Source: Intoshia linei
Lineage: Eukaryota; Orthonectida; Rhopaluridae
NCBI GenBank assembly: GCA_001642005.1
Contig: LWCA01000642.1
Span: 1 to 21,499 of the forward strand
Direction of reading: 5' to 3'
Length of the DNA: 21,499 nt
Shown here: positions 9,701 to 19,667 of the stretch, in pieces
Numbering within the stretch: position 1 is the first letter of the stretch
Layout of the letters: every line of letters begins with the position of its first letter
Program-made: the position numbers and the translations under genes
Notes under the pieces: model-generated
Database searches by the model: none
What the model was told of the DNA's origin: nothing
The model's input: only the letters and a program-made list of their open reading frames with translations

Positions 9701-10145
9701 CCGTGCAGGGATATAGTTCAGTGACTTATATACATTTAATTTGATCTGATTTTATTTAATTATTTTATTTCAGATGTACCCAGTTTTTGCCCACCCAAAA
9801 AATTTGACCGTTCAAAACGCAAAGAAATTTCATTACCGAAATGGGAATTTATTAAAAAGTTTAACAATATACAAAAAGACTGTCAAAAGGTAAAATGAAT
9901 CAAAATTTTATTTCATAATTATTTAGTCAATTGTAAATACCATATCCGACAAAATTTATTCAGAATTACACCTAACTGGTGTAAAGAAAGAAAAGAAAAT
10001 GTATCAATTTCATACCAACGTAAAGACACGTAGTTCGCAAGACCGAAGGAAAATTTTATATGATGAAGCTGTAAATCGAAATATGGACATTACATCAAAA
10101 CTGGTAAAGACAAATTCAAGCGAAAAATTTGAATATTGGACTTGA
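6792..10145 (+). CDS. Unrecognised Lys-rich, probably nuclear protein (about 6 exons)
   Basis: I do not recognise this gene. Exon model: 6792-7288, 7444 to 7550/7577/7604 (donor undecided), 8782-9051, 9090-9224, 9774-9889, 9927-10145. Junctions are GT-AG and phases agree (2, 1, 1, 1, 0), giving about 447-465 aa. The start 6792 (MPCMKQIPKEG) is the first ATG in the open frame. Exon 1 is rich in Lys, Asn and Ser and very basic (YSLRSKRVKFSE, then KVDAKIDIKNDTKFKVKIDT), suggesting a disordered nuclear region. Exon 3 opens SDYDAFPTPPITPD, a proline-directed phosphosite-like cluster. The end is KTNSSEKFEYWT. The last intron is only 37 nt and was placed at the TTTAG of 9922-9926 because it opens a frame (SIVNTISDKIYSELHLTG) that runs to the TGA. 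The inclusion of exon 2 is the weakest part. Divergent from PPP4C. Intron 2 carries repeats and a dead transposase; intron 4 holds an unexplained coding-like block. Confidence 0.7.
7631..7925 (+). repeat. Interspersed repeat copy 2 (partial)
   Basis: The segment 'attatttttcactgggaatgc' and the following 100 bp match 15518-15660. The next part ('gcttttttgaccatgaaatt', 'ttttttgtgtgtgttaac') matches copies 1 and 4. Head and tail of the consensus are missing. It abuts the possible exon 2 of the surrounding gene, and part of that frame's 3' end may already be repeat-derived. Confidence 0.65.
7984..8420 (-). pseudogene. Decayed Tc1-like transposase, N-terminal half
   Basis: On the minus strand a single frame of about 140 codons matches the Tc1/mariner transposase DNA-binding region. 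First comes the helix-turn-helix ILKLYEGKSLREIGKQVDRS, then ITISKTLKRIRKN, then the GRPR-like basic linker GRTGRRRLSD, then ITVRRKLIEN and RPRHSVKKISNRLSF, which parallel the STVRRRL and KPLLSKKNRKKRL segments of Tc1 proteins. Four in-frame stops (TAA, TAA, TGA, TGA) break it, but no frameshift does. The DDE catalytic half is absent, and no terminal inverted repeats were found. It lies within an intron of the plus-strand gene, in the opposite orientation. It is an inactive relic. Confidence 0.8.
9222..9513. other. Unexplained coding-like segment inside intron 4 of the gene at 6792
   Basis: This block is less AT rich than the surrounding intron. On the plus strand it holds an open frame to the TGA at 9354, containing NSFLRLPPKMLVTIN, and a second frame (+1) from 9337 to the TAA at 9511, containing SGRYYLTKQWSILRVEPCNG. 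On the minus strand a frame with NIFGGNLRKEFGHDRFDSG is also open. None matches a family I know. It could be a frameshifted coding remnant, skipped or alternative exons, or a transposon fragment. Confidence 0.35.
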
Positions 10146-10864
10146 TGTGTTTTTTAATTTAAAATAGTTCAACAATCTTGTGACATGTGAAAGTTTACAT
10201 AAATGGATATTTAATTTAATTTTATAAATATATTTTTATATTTTGTATTCAAACTCTTCAAAATTTAAGTTCATCCAGCACGTTGAAAATTTGAAAAAGT
10301 TTTCAATTATTAAATATTAAATCTTGTGAGCTCTTGTTGTTTTAATTTAATTTTAATCCGTGTAAATTCGGCTTTAATCGATTAGTATAATTGGCTATTA
10401 CGTAAACTGAACGAGCTTTAAGGACATGAAAATTGTTGCAACGACTCAAATTTTTTTGAATCCAATAGTTAACACTGTATTATTCAATAAAATATGATTG
10501 TATTCAAATCTTTTTTGTGGGTGTGTAAATTATAATTTCCCTGCGGATTATTTAAATTATCGAGATTATTCAGAGCCAAAATTTTTAATCAATTTACATA
10601 AATTTACACTACTATTCCAATTTTAATTTGATAATGGCTTATAGCCTGTATTTAGAATTGCCATTTAATGTATCACCGGTTCGTCTGTATTGACTCGATA
10701 ATCAATTAAATGTACATTACAGTAAACATTGAATTATCCAGCATTCATGTTAATTGCTGCATTCAAAACTTTTCCATTTTATTTTTGTTACATATTTATC
10801 GATATTGTTAAATTCTACTTGTCACATATATCGTTTTACCGTTACGTTTAACTTGATTTAAAAA
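10146..10864. other. Intergenic region between two tandem plus-strand genes
   Basis: This 719-bp AT-rich region contains the 3' UTR of the upstream gene and the promoter of the SUEL-lectin gene. No canonical AATAAA occurs close to the stop at 10145; 'aataaaatatg' occurs at about 10488, which would imply a 3' UTR of some 350 nt. No coding frame or RNA gene was recognised. Confidence 0.45.
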
Positions 10865-13800
10865 ATGTTAAAGATTTATTTAAAATTGTTGTCCATTTGT
10901 CTTTTTATAAACCTTTTAACTTTAATTAAATTGGAACACATTATTCTCAATTCAGCAATAGGTACAATTCTAGAATTGTTTTGTGATTGAAATTTTAATT
11001 CAGCATTAAATTTTTAGATAAATTGTATCAAATTTGTGAAAATAATATAATCACCATAAATTGCAAAGGATATGAAAATTATTCAACATCAAATGATTTA
11101 ATTTTGATTACAATTGCTAAATACGGAAGAATGAGTTTAAATTCGTGTATTCGTCGTAATTACGGATATATCGGATGCCAAAAATCAGTTATTCATGTTT
11201 TACATGAAATTTGTTCCGGAAAATCTCACTGCACGTTTAATGTTCCAAATTCCCAACTTGATAATAGTGACGTTTGCCCTCATGATTTGAAATCTTTTCT
11301 CCAATTTTCGTATAGATGTATTAAAGGTAATTTTTATAATGTTTGTTATCATGTGGTTTAGCTCCTTCCGTTTGTTCAACTCGAAATATTGTTGGTAAAT
11401 TGAATGCAACCTCTGTACAAAAATATCTTACAAATTTTAAATACATAAACTCCAAAATACAAACATGTTCATCGAATCATATTAAGAAAGTCAAATATAA
11501 AACCAACAAACTGAACGTCTTTTCAATCAATTATTATCAATTTGAACAGTATACTATTGTCGCTAAAAGTGAACTTCGGATCAATGTTACTATTTACGAT
11601 TTAGGGTTTTATAAATCTCATTCTAAGAATGCTGTTTACACGAGCTGTGTCTGGAATTTAACCATTTCTGAAAATTATTATGGGGATTTAGATAAATCTG
11701 TTTATCCTTCAAGTAAAATTATGTACATTAATATCAATTATGGAAGTATTCATTGACATTGTAAATACTTTTATTGTTTTTGAATGTTATACTCTGTAAT
11801 GATTCGTTACATCTAGATTTTCCAATATATATAATTATGATGTATCATTATTAATATTGTAATATTATTTAATGTTAATCTCTTTTTTTAGACTATTTTG
11901 TATATAACCAATCGTCTTGCCTTAAAACCCCAACAATCAACTATATATCAACTAGTAATATCTTGAACATTTTCTTTCATATTTTTTCGAAAAATAGACG
12001 CTACGTCATTTCTTATCAAGGTAATTACGATTGATAGAAATAAACCACATTAATACTTAAACTTTGCCATTTTGGATAATACACCAAAGTCATAACTGTA
12101 TGTCATATCTATTATGTTTGACTTTTGGAATAGGTCATGTTTGTAGAATATGTAATAGAGAATATGTGTTGCATCAAAACAAGACAATTGTGGAGTTAAA
12201 CGTTATTTAATTTGGTGTAAACGACTAATTTTATTTTTTAACTTTTTACAAGTTAATACACTAATGTAGTGCAAAATTTGATTAAGATTGCTTTAAATAT
12301 TACGTCAATTATGCACGTGCATTAGGGTGTTACACTCATCAAAGAATTAAGGGCGATTAGTGCGGAAATGGTGTATTATCATGATATATAAAATAATCTA
12401 GAATGGGGTGTTGCAAAGATGCCGATTCGAGTTGCGCTCATCATTTTAACCTTTATCCTGCCTTTAATGGTATTTTGAAAACGTCTATAAACATTATTGC
12501 ATAAATAACCGAAATTTGAACGTCGATAAAAACCACAAAAATCGAAATAGAATTAAATTTTAAAAACTGAAATGTATAGTTAAGCGTGGATGATGAGCGC
12601 AACTCGGATAAGTATCATTAGATATTTTTAATTGCGACAGTGTTTCTATTTTAAAAATACACACATTGATTACTAATCGCCCATTAAATTCTAAAAATTT
12701 AAAAAAAATGTGACACCCTAACATGCATATTCAACTAATATTAAAATTATTACTATATTTTTATTAATGTTTAATTACACATGATATAGCCATTGGATGT
12801 GAAAATAGTAAAATAGCTGGTGAACATTTATGGATTCAACGATTCGATAATATTGCTCTATTAAGTATTCCTTACTGATATAAAATGCTTTGTTTGTGTG
12901 TGTTATCGTTTATTTCAATAACAACGAGTCTTAGAATTTTACAAAGTTACCATTTCTAATACAGTTTTTTCCGGAGGCGAAAGTAAGATAAATTTTAACC
13001 TCCGAAACTCACATCTTACGAGTCAAAAACTCAAATAATCCTTTTTTTGAAAATCAAACGAGTTTGAAAATTTAAAAAAATATACACTCTGATAAGGATT
13101 TTAAAATCATAAGTATTATCATAAATTTAAATTTAAAAGAAATATATCTTCAGGTCCAAAACTTTAAATTACCCTTTTGTTTTTAATGAAAACAGACCTA
13201 GAATTTAAAAAATATTACAGGTGATACAGTTGTATCCTGTCAACACACACAAAAAATTTCAATTTGAATAAGTCGCCTTCACGGTCAAAAAAGCACTTTA
13301 GTATTCATATATTTTTTTTCGGAAATATTTTATTAAAAATAAAATTTGAAATAATTAACGGTTCATCAATTAAAAAAAAAAATTATTGAGATAGAGCTTA
13401 TTCCATTTGATATAAATACAAAATTTCAACATTAGAATTCTACGCATTCTCGGTGAAAAATAATTTTAAATATATTATCAACCAATATTTTTCAAATATT
13501 TCGATTAAAATAAAAATTGAAAAATGCAAATTGATCCTACAATTTTATAAAAAAATGTGCATTGAACGTCTACACATTTCCAATAAAAAAATATGGGTGA
13601 AAATCTATATAATTCATTCCTTCGCAATTTTTAAATTTCAATATCTCATTTTCAAAACATTTTGTTTAAAATTCAAATTAAAACTACGAATTACTAAACA
13701 AATACAACTTTGTATTATATTATTATATTTATTACAATTGAATATATTCCTCCGCTTCCCCTGATTCGCATGTTATCAGTAATATAATTTTCCGATTCGG

Positions 13801-16800
13801 ATTATACGTAATCGTTCATAGTAGAAAACGTCTATTTAAAATTATTATGATTATAAAAAAACTAGGGTTTATGACAATATGAATGTGTAATAAAAAAAAA
13901 TGTTGGATTTATTTTCATTTTCGGATCTGCAGTCCAATAGTTCGATTAAAATATTAAAATAATTCCATAATGATAAGAAGGTGTATTATTTCCATCTGAT
14001 ACAATCATGCTGCTGTTCGTGCGAGGTCAAAATTATTGGACATTCTTTTTTAACTTGTATTTATTTTTGCTGTTAATGAATATTGAATGTAGTCTGTAAT
14101 TCAACAAAAAATTACAACCAATTGATTTGTCATAAAAGCAAATGGATTGGAAATCGAACAGAGTGCGGTATATTTAAAATTAAATACTAAATTATTAATT
14201 TATTTTTAAATTAAATATTAAGAATTAAATAAAATATATTTGTATATAGATATACTAAAATATAAATTTCTGTAATGGAATGTACTATTTTGAGTTGTGT
14301 ATTTGCTAATTACAATATTGTATATGCTTATTTAAGTGTTGATTCCCATATTCAGTTGTATTAGTAGGATTCGTTTAGTTATAAAAAAAAATAAGTATTT
14401 TTCACGTGTTTTTACACACAAGATTTTATTCAAAATTCTAGACGATCGCTACATTATTATTTAAAAAATCACCTGCACAATTTTAATTTGAATAATAAAA
14501 ATTTTTTTAAATTACCAATTTTTAATCCGTATTTATTTAATATTGAACTTTATATATAAAATTAGTAAACATGCATTGTACATCGTATAATGTACTTTAT
14601 AATATTGTAAAATTTTTTGTATATTATTATAGTATTAATTAGAATCAAGTGAAATGCATTTAACCTTTTTTACCAGTGGAATCTCGTTGATCATTCTGTT
14701 GAGTCTTTCAATATCAGTCGGTCTCATTATATTGCTAACTGGAATATATCTTCTTAGAAGGTATATTGTAATTAAATCAGTCATGTTAAAACCTTTAACG
14801 TGTAATTGTGTTGCAACATTTTAATGGCTGTAACGAATCGATGACTTAAAGATGACCGGTTTTAGCGTCCTATAATCCTAGATACTATTTAAATATTTAT
14901 TATTTTATTTAAGATTACAAAAAAATAAAGGAAACCCATCCAAAATGGTTATAATGATGGATACACTTGGAAATTTACTACAATCTACTTCTCAATATTT
15001 TTCAAAAGAAATTTATTCAAGAAACAAAATATACAAGTGTAATATGCGTTTATTATATTTATACATTAGGTTGACTGTTATGTACTACGTATAAACAGCA
15101 GCTAGCTCTGCCGAGGCGGACATTTTTATTCTACAAAAAAAATAAATTCAATAACAAAATCTAACTTAAAAATGGTACCATGCAGTATTATCAATACTTT
15201 AAATGAGTGGTTCCCAAACTTGTTTCAGGTGGAACCATCATATCACATTATTTTTACTTTAAAGTGAATTATTCCACTTAATTTTTTGTTTGTTAACATT
15301 TGTGTAAATAATTTTAAAAACAATTGTTATCCCATTTTTTTAATTTATTAGACAGAATGTGTGTATAATATTAAAAATAAAGTAAAAACAGTCCAATCCT
15401 AAAAATTGTCATAAATAGCATAAATTCCAAAAAAATAAAATTAGTCAAATTCACATTTTTTTAGAAATTGTAGGATCAATATTTACATTTTCAAGTTTTA
15501 TTTTAATCGAAATATTTGAGAAATATTGGTTAATAATTTATTAAAAATTATTTTTCACCGGGAATGCGTAGATTTCTGGATTTTAAATTTTGTAATTATA
15601 TTAAGTGGAATAAGCTATATCAAAATAATATATTTTATTATATTTCGGACTGTTAATTATTTCACATTTTTTGAAATTCTCCAACTCGCTTGATTTTCAA
15701 AAAAAGAACAATTGGGCTTTTTGACCCGTAAGATGTGAGTTTGGGAAGTTGAAATTTATTAAAATATATATTTTTAATTAACATGTAAATTAAACTGTAC
15801 TGTATATAAGTAAGGATTATTTCAATGGTTTTCATCATTTAATAAACAGTGCAGCCCTGTAGCCCTCAATGACGATTCGCCACCTTTTATATTACCCGCG
15901 AAAATTTTACTCGCCGACTAAAAAGTTCCTCCACACTGATCTAAAAATTACATTGATAACAAACAAAAACGCTCTTCGTTTGTTTAGGTATATTGTCTGT
16001 CTGTTGATGTATATTTATTAGGGTGGTTCACTATATTACCAAATAAAAACTATTTTAGAGTATAAGTACCATTTTACTTAGAAATCAATTGTAGCATAAT
16101 TTTTTTTTTTAATTTTGAAAATTTTGCCCTGCCCGACTTCAACATTTTTTATATATTATAAAAAACGATCTGTGAGGTTTGTAATGTTTATTGTAACAAG
16201 AATCTATACATATAATTATATATTTTTGGGATTAATATTACTTTTAAATAAGTTTTTATTCTGTTTCAATATTCGATAGATACTTGAATGATAATATAAA
16301 TAGATTAGTTTCGAATGTCAATATTAGAGATTAATAAACTAATGTTGTCTCATAGACTACATTACAAGGTTAAATATTATTTTTAAAATAAAGTTTAATT
16401 GATATTAATATTATCTTATTATAATACATAATATGTATTACATATATGTATAAACTTTATTCATGTTTATTCAAATATTATTAATATTTAAATGATTAAT
16501 ATTTAAAATTCTGCATTTTTAGATATACTATAAAGTGACCAGAAAAAGTACATACTATCAATTTTAGTTTATTTGGTGTTAAATGTAAATCCAAAATACT
16601 TATCTATGATGACCAACAAAAATTTTTGGCTTTAAATTTATTCCAAATAAACTAAAATGATAGTACGTATTTTTCTGGCCACTTTATCTTATATATATTA
16701 TATTATATCTTATATATAATTAAACATTTATGCAGAATTTTCAATATTAATCATTTAAATATTAACGTAATAATTAAATAAACATGTAAATAATTGAATT

Positions 16801-17972
16801 ATTATTAAATTATCAACTCAATTTTGTAACATTATAGATATGGAAGCAACATTACTTGTAAATTTTTAAATTTCAAATTATAAAAATAATTGTTTCCATG
16901 ATTAATCATTATTTTTTAAAGAAAATAAAGTATTTTCGTTTTTTTCTCTGCTTTTATTTATTAAAACAAAGAAACTAATAATACAAAAAAAACTACACTC
17001 ACCTGTCACTAATCTAAGTAACATTTTACTCATCTTCACATAATTTTTATGAAAATTAATCGATTAGAATAAATACAGTTCCATTTTTTAGCTCGCCTTC
17101 TAGAGAGTTCATATTACTTTTTTTCATTAAAATGTATTTTATACGTAAATAACTGAATTTTAAAATGATACACTCAGATTTTCATAAATAAAATAAATGT
17201 TAAGTTATTAAAAATTTTGTCTAATATAAAATAAATTTTATTTTAAATTAATAAATTTAAAATCTCTTTTTATGAAAAAAACGCCTTGTGAGGTTAAATA
17301 TTAAATTTTATTTCTCCAAATTTGGTATATATTTTAGTGGGTCCTATATTAACCATATCCAATTAAAAAACTAATTGTGATGTTAACCCATTAATTACAT
17401 TAATTAGAAATATAGAAATTTGCGCGCGAAAACCTTAAAATGAGAAAAGCTAAATGTTTTCATGGTAACTTTTCTAAAAATAAATTTTCTAGGGGTTTTT
17501 AAGTACCCTCTTCAGCGTGGTATTGGGTATTTGATATATTTGTATATGAAGATTCTAAGCAAAATCTGATACAGGTTGTCATAGTAGAATATAAAAAAAT
17601 ACATCCGAAAACAAAAAAATCAGATTATGAAAAAAAAATTTTACCCTGATACCGGGCAATATAAAAATTTTTATAATTTTAAAAAATTCTTTGTGGTATG
17701 CTCCTACTTATACAAAATAGGGATGGTATGCAAAAATAGTTTTTGAAATTAAAAAAAACAACATTAAAATAAACCACTCTAATATTTATATAATTTTGTC
17801 ATTAGGTAACAGAAAAGAATTAATGAATGGAGTACCTACAGAAATTATCAATTTTTTAAATAAATCCAGTAATATGTATAATAATGAATTTTCACAATTA
17901 GAAGATGAACGAGAAATTTACTGTACAAAATGTATTAATATAAAGGAAAATTTTGATACACATGAAGTTTGA
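10865..17972 (+). CDS. SUEL-type lectin domain single-pass membrane protein (6 exons, 377 aa)
   Basis: Exons: 10865-10961, 11018-11326, 11362-11722, 14677-14760, 14914-15036, 17813-17972; all GT-AG with matching phases (1, 1, 2, 2, 2). Residues 1-25 form a signal peptide (hydrophobic run LLSICLFINLLTLI). Residues 37-135 are a sea-urchin-egg-lectin (D-galactoside/rhamnose-binding) domain: QICENNIITINC, KYGRMSLNSC, HEICSGKSHCTFNV and CPHDLKSFLQFSYRC carry the expected paired cysteines. Residues 136-255 are an unrecognised ectodomain with sequons NATS, NVTI and NLTI. A clear transmembrane helix follows at about 257-282 (SLIILLSLSISVGLIILLTG), stopped by Arg-Arg, then a tail of about 95 residues. 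The layout recalls EVA-1 and other SUEL receptors, but those often have two lectin domains. The lectin exons are secure. The exon 3 donor at 11723 and the 17813 acceptor rest on phase agreement and frame. Introns 3 and 5 (about 3 kb each) are full of repeats. Confidence 0.8.
12322..12721. mobile_element. 400-bp TA-flanked foldback element (MITE-like)
   Basis: The left end is TTAGGGTGTTACACTCATCA, followed by 'gggcgattagt'. The right end, on the opposite strand, is 'ttagggtgtcacatttt', then 'gggcgattagt'. Inside, a second inverted pair, 'cgagttgcgctcatcat' near 12428-12444 and 'gatgatgagcgcaactcgg' near 12588-12606, continues the foldback. TA at both borders fits a Tc1/mariner-type target duplication. 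It has no coding capacity. It sits in intron 3 of the SUEL gene. A related internal sequence occurs at 19908-19985. Confidence 0.7.
12867..13320 (-). repeat. Interspersed repeat copy 3 (in SUEL gene intron 3)
   Basis: This is inverted relative to the host gene. On the minus strand it carries 'gcttttttgaccgtgaagg', 'ttttttgtgtgtgttgacag', 'ttttgactcgtaagatgtga' and the tail 'atatcagtaaggaat'. Between the first and second blocks it has about 100 bp not present in copy 1. The head with 'ggttgactgttatg' is missing. The reading frame of 103 codons just downstream (13453-13764) is AT-driven and has no recognisable protein content. Confidence 0.7.
15067..15818 (+). repeat. Interspersed repeat copy 4, longest (in SUEL gene intron 5)
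   Basis: It starts 'taggttgactgttatgtact' and continues 'agctagctctgccgaggcgg', then 'gagtggttcccaaacttg', then the block shared with 7631-7790, then 'ttttgacccgtaagatgtga'. It finishes near 'tatataagtaaggatt' at 15803-15818. At about 750 bp it is the most complete member of the family seen, without an ORF. The 'agtggttcccaaact' piece resembles hAT termini, so this copy may itself contain a nested insertion. Confidence 0.7.
16018..17782. mobile_element. Possible 1.8-kb element with TTAGRGTGG inverted ends, enclosing the hairpin element
   Basis: The left border is 'ttagggtggttcactatatt'; the right border read on the other strand is 'ttagagtggtttattttaa'. Both sides share 'aaaaactattttt' about 30-40 bp inside, and TA lies at both outer borders. 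It contains no recognisable transposase. The whole interval lies in SUEL intron 5 and ends about 30 bp before exon 6. End similarity is short and imperfect, so this may be two solo ends. Confidence 0.35.
16481..16766. mobile_element. Nested hairpin element with long inverted repeats
   Basis: The inner arms are 'taaagtgaccagaaaaagta' onwards (16531-16576) and its complement ending 'tttctggccacttta' (about 16642-16686), 46 bp with few mismatches. Pairing continues inward ('tttggtgttaaatgtaaatc' against 'tttaaatttattccaaa'), leaving a small loop. Outside these, a second pair, 16481-16514 and 16731-16765, is also inverted ('atgattaatatttaaaattc' against 'gaattttcaatattaatcat'). Its arms are separated from the inner arms by unequal AT-rich spacers of 16 and 44 bp. 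TA flanks the inner arms, which fits a mariner-type MITE inserted in, or derived from, a larger foldback. Confidence 0.75.
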
Positions 17973-18819
17973 TACTCAATTAAATAAATATTAAAATAAC
18001 ATTGTTTTATTTTATCCAATGTAAATATTATTTTGGTCTATTAGCCAAAATTATCTTCAAAATCTTTATAAATTTGGTCAAAAATTCAATAATATGATTA
18101 TGTCGCCTCAATAACGCTTCTATCATGCATTTCGGATTAAGCAATATTACCAAAATAAATAAATGATTTATTAAATCTCGAAAATGTAACAAAGTTATAT
18201 TGTGAAATCTGTTACATCATATGACTAACATATGCAGTAAAACTAATCAAATGATTAAGTGAAACTTTTAAGATGTAAAAATAGTCATATGTAAATATAA
18301 ATTTTTTCCATAGGCCCAAGCCGACACTAGCATGTAATAAATGAATAAAGACATGACTACTATTGAAACTACCAATTGTACTATACAATATTGAAATACA
18401 CTTTGATATATATAATGTTTACAATCATACTGTTAAAACTAAATCGATATTGAACGTTAAAACTAACACTGGTGCAATGAATAATATCGATAAAAATTTA
18501 TGAATGAAAATTATTGAAATGCATCAAAACATAACACAAACTTAAGACTTTTTCATACTCGTGAAATTAGTATTGTATTGAGCTACAGCTGTATATAATT
18601 GTAACTAAAACTACAATAATTAACTTATTTTGAGAGTATTGCACAATTGTTCTTAATTTCTGGAATATTGAATTAGGTAATTTTCTATAAACAAACAAAT
18701 TTATACAAATTTGCATTATAATTCAGCGTAGTGCCATAGTAAGTTTAATGAAATTGATATGCAAAATGTGTAAACTTTGATTTTACGTTTATATATTTAT
18801 ACATTTTTTTCTGTAACTT
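17973..18819. other. Intergenic region between SUEL gene and RXR-like gene
   Basis: This 847-bp AT-rich region has a canonical AATAAA at 17983-17988, 11 nt after the SUEL stop, fitting its polyadenylation signal. The remainder should contain the promoter and 5' UTR of the receptor gene. An in-frame TAA at 18814-18816 closes the receptor frame upstream of its ATG. No other gene was recognised. Confidence 0.5.
17983..17988 (+). terminator. AATAAA polyadenylation signal of the SUEL gene
   Basis: A canonical hexamer lies 11 nt after the TGA at 17970-17972. In such AT-rich DNA a chance occurrence is possible, but the position is right. Confidence 0.55.
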
Positions 18820-19667
18820 ATGACTTATTCAAATATACTAAATCGATTCGAAGACATGTCTGAAACGGCAAGTCTCACGTCTGATTACGCAGATACAACA
18901 AAAATTTGTAATATAATTCCTGAAGGTAGAAACATTGTAAATTCAGTTACAGAATCAAATTTTAATTATTACACCCTACCAAACAATTTATTTCATAAAT
19001 ATGTTTTTAGCAACGATTACAGTTACCCCAATTCAATAGATATGAAATCTAATGACACACAAGATAGTAGTCCGACCAATTTGTCTCTCCCTCATTCTTA
19101 TAAAAACGTTTATTCCAATGTCAATGGAATTGGTACATCAGTACCAAATGATTTAGCCTATTTACCTCAGAATGCAAACTCTAATTCTGAGTTTACAAGG
19201 TCATTTATATCAACTCCAAGTGTATCAAATACAATGCCGTACTATATAAATAGAAACGCTGTAGACTCTCCAATATTTAATATAAATTCAAATTCACAAG
19301 GATCAAATGATTTACCCACTAAACAAAAAATACCCGCTTATCTACATTCTTCTAACCCTTTGCAACTGTCACAGCAGCCAAATCACATTTTTCTCAATAA
19401 TGAAAAACCGGTTTTATTTACAAATCAAGCTATCAATAATTCTAATCAAATGCCTTTTGCTCGGTATGATGATCCTCATAATTTTACAGCCAATATTAGT
19501 ATGGCTGATCAATATATTAATTCAAACAAGTATTCCTATGTTCAAAGTTCTAGTTTAACTCTAAAGAATCCTTACTCTATTAATCCTGAAAATTCAATTC
19601 CTATTTGTAAACATATATGTGGTATTTGTGGAGATAAAGCTTCCGGAAAGCATTATGGCGTCTACAG
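18820..19667 (+). CDS. RXR/USP-like nuclear receptor, first coding exon (partial)
   Basis: Retinoid X receptor/ultraspiracle proteins are ligand-regulated transcription factors and the common heterodimer partner of other nuclear receptors. The exon encodes a long N-terminal A/B region of about 260 residues, rich in Asn, Ser, Tyr and Pro (low complexity, transactivation-like). After it comes the start of the DNA-binding domain, CKHICGICGDKASGKHYGVY, holding the first two zinc-binding cysteines (C267, C270) of finger 1. GKHYGVY is the RXR/USP form; HNF4 has GKHYGAS and COUP-TF has GKHYGQF. The exon ends after 'tacag' in phase 2 (donor GTCATT), so the next residue is Ser or Arg. The rest of finger 1 (CEGCKGFF) is not in the window. 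Start chosen at 18820 because an in-frame TAA sits two codons upstream; a second Met at residue 13 (EDMSET) is possible. Subfamily NR2B is likely but rests on about 16 residues. Confidence 0.8.

Noticed and set aside
9964-9975. Alternative last exon starting after 'ttattcag' at 9963
   Set aside because: In phase 0 it stops after three codons. The acceptor at 9926 gives a 37-nt intron and an open frame of 72 codons, which fits the other short introns.
11200-11409. 69-codon minus-strand frame over the SUEL exons
   Set aside because: It is antisense to a clear SUEL lectin domain and its adjoining exon.
12322-12327. TTAGGG, the vertebrate-type telomere unit
   Set aside because: It is a single unit at the end of an inverted-repeat element, not an array.
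13453-13764. 103-codon plus-strand frame rich in Ile, Lys, Phe and Asn
   Set aside because: It lies in SUEL intron 3 next to repeat copy 3, has no domain, and its composition is that expected of AT-rich noise.
19307-19558. 83-codon frame overlapping the receptor exon
   Set aside because: It is a +1 shadow of the receptor A/B region.
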